Both the position numbers and the translations under genes were made by a program. The notes below the pieces were generated by a model. It did not search any database. It worked only from the letters and a program-made list of their open reading frames with translations, and had not been told where the DNA came from. DNA of 5,573 nt, taken from Planctomycetota bacterium. Its GTDB lineage: Bacteria > Planctomycetota > UBA1135. The stretch is from the NCBI GenBank assembly GCA_002746235.1, contig NVWJ01000015.1, positions 44,809-50,381 of the forward strand, in the 5' to 3' direction. Below are positions 5,223 through 5,573 of this stretch, piece by piece. How positions within the stretch are numbered: position 1 is the stretch's first letter; every line of letters starts with the position of its first letter.

Positions 5223-5573
5223 CTACCCCTCGTCAGCATATCCGAGAGCAGCAAGATCGACTTGCCCACTCCCTTGCACCACTTGAATCGCACCCGTGTT
5301 CGGTTGGATGGGAGGATTCTCGATGAAGGCCTCCACCCAATCGATACCAGCATCGACCAAGTTATTCAGCTCGCCCGGATCTTCCCCTAAGTCAAAAGCG
5401 GCTGTCCAAGTCAGGGCGACCCCTGAGTCGTCGGCAATCATTTTACGATTTCCAACTACGAAGCCGCGCAATCGCCCCGACTCAAAACGCACGATGCGTA
5501 ACGGAATCTCTTCCTGCAAAGGCACCCCCATCATCCCCGGCACATCATCGGACGCAATGCCCATGGCGTGCAG
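5223..5573 (-). CDS. Probable sulfatase / alkaline-phosphatase-superfamily protein, C-terminal end
   Basis: The frame is open to the right edge (the first visible codons read L-H-A before Met), so this is the 3' end of a longer gene and the ATG at 5564 is unlikely to be the true start. The visible 116 or so residues fit the end of a sulfatase: a segment like the 'aGi...dv.G.pL' region that follows the DxxPT motif in this family, a strand around RIVRFESGRLRGFVVGNRKM, and FDLGEDPGELNNL, the counterpart of the usual 'YDLxxDPxExxNL' element. The tail ends in VDLAALGYADEG, like the 'LxALGY' tails of many sulfatase-like hydrolases. The catalytic Cys/Ser-x-Pro-x-Arg motif and metal ligands lie outside the window, so neither activity nor substrate can be judged. 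Most such enzymes act outside the cytoplasm. It is upstream of, and tightly spaced with, the DUF3293 gene. Confidence 0.6.
   Translation of the reverse strand: MHAMGIASDDVPGMMGVPLQEEIPLRIVRFESGRLRGFVVGNRKMIADDSGVALTWTAAFDLGEDPGELNNLVDAGIDWVEAFIENPPIQPNTGAIQVVQGSGQVDLAALGYADEG

Noticed and set aside
5223..5564. A complete 113-residue protein starting at 5564
   Set aside because: The frame stays open to the window edge and the content resembles only the end of a sulfatase, so it is treated as a 5'-truncated gene.

Overview
The window is a bacterial chromosome fragment in which every supported gene lies on the minus strand, so transcription runs from the right edge to the left. Two parts differ in composition. 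The right part (about 1011-5573) is compact and GC-richer (one sampled 60-base line is 60% GC). The left part (1-1010) is AT-richer (sampled lines 37-48% GC) and has longer gaps. The host cannot be named with certainty. A sulfatase-like C-terminus, a eukaryote-type DeoC and a two-gene ALDH16 suggest a Gram-negative lineage with many sulfatases, such as Verrucomicrobiota or another PVC-group bacterium, but this is a low-confidence inference.

Right part, in transcription order: the 3' end of a probable sulfatase or alkaline-phosphatase-superfamily protein (cut by the right edge); a DUF3293 protein; deoxyribose-phosphate aldolase (deoC); a full-length, catalytically intact aldehyde dehydrogenase; a 292-residue inactive ALDH-like protein; and a GNAT acetyltransferase. 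The successive junctions are a 6-base gap, a 37-base gap, a 17-base overlap, a 1-base overlap (TAATG) and an 8-base gap, so this looks like one operon. The core is a catabolic module. DeoC splits 2-deoxyribose-5-phosphate into glyceraldehyde-3-phosphate and acetaldehyde, and the two ALDH genes together correspond to the two halves of ALDH16, a natural candidate for oxidising the acetaldehyde to acetate.

Left part: a 195-base gap with no gene separates the operon from a DUF5675 gene, whose family is often seen in phage-derived and mobile DNA. A 126-base gap with dyad symmetries follows, then the 5' part of an unrecognised gene with a very basic N-terminus that runs off the left edge. This part may be the edge of an accessory region or degraded prophage, but no integrase, att site or tRNA is visible.

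The most noteworthy observation is the ALDH16 enzyme encoded as two translationally coupled proteins next to deoC. I see no CRISPR array, RNA gene, insertion sequence or obviously new defence system.
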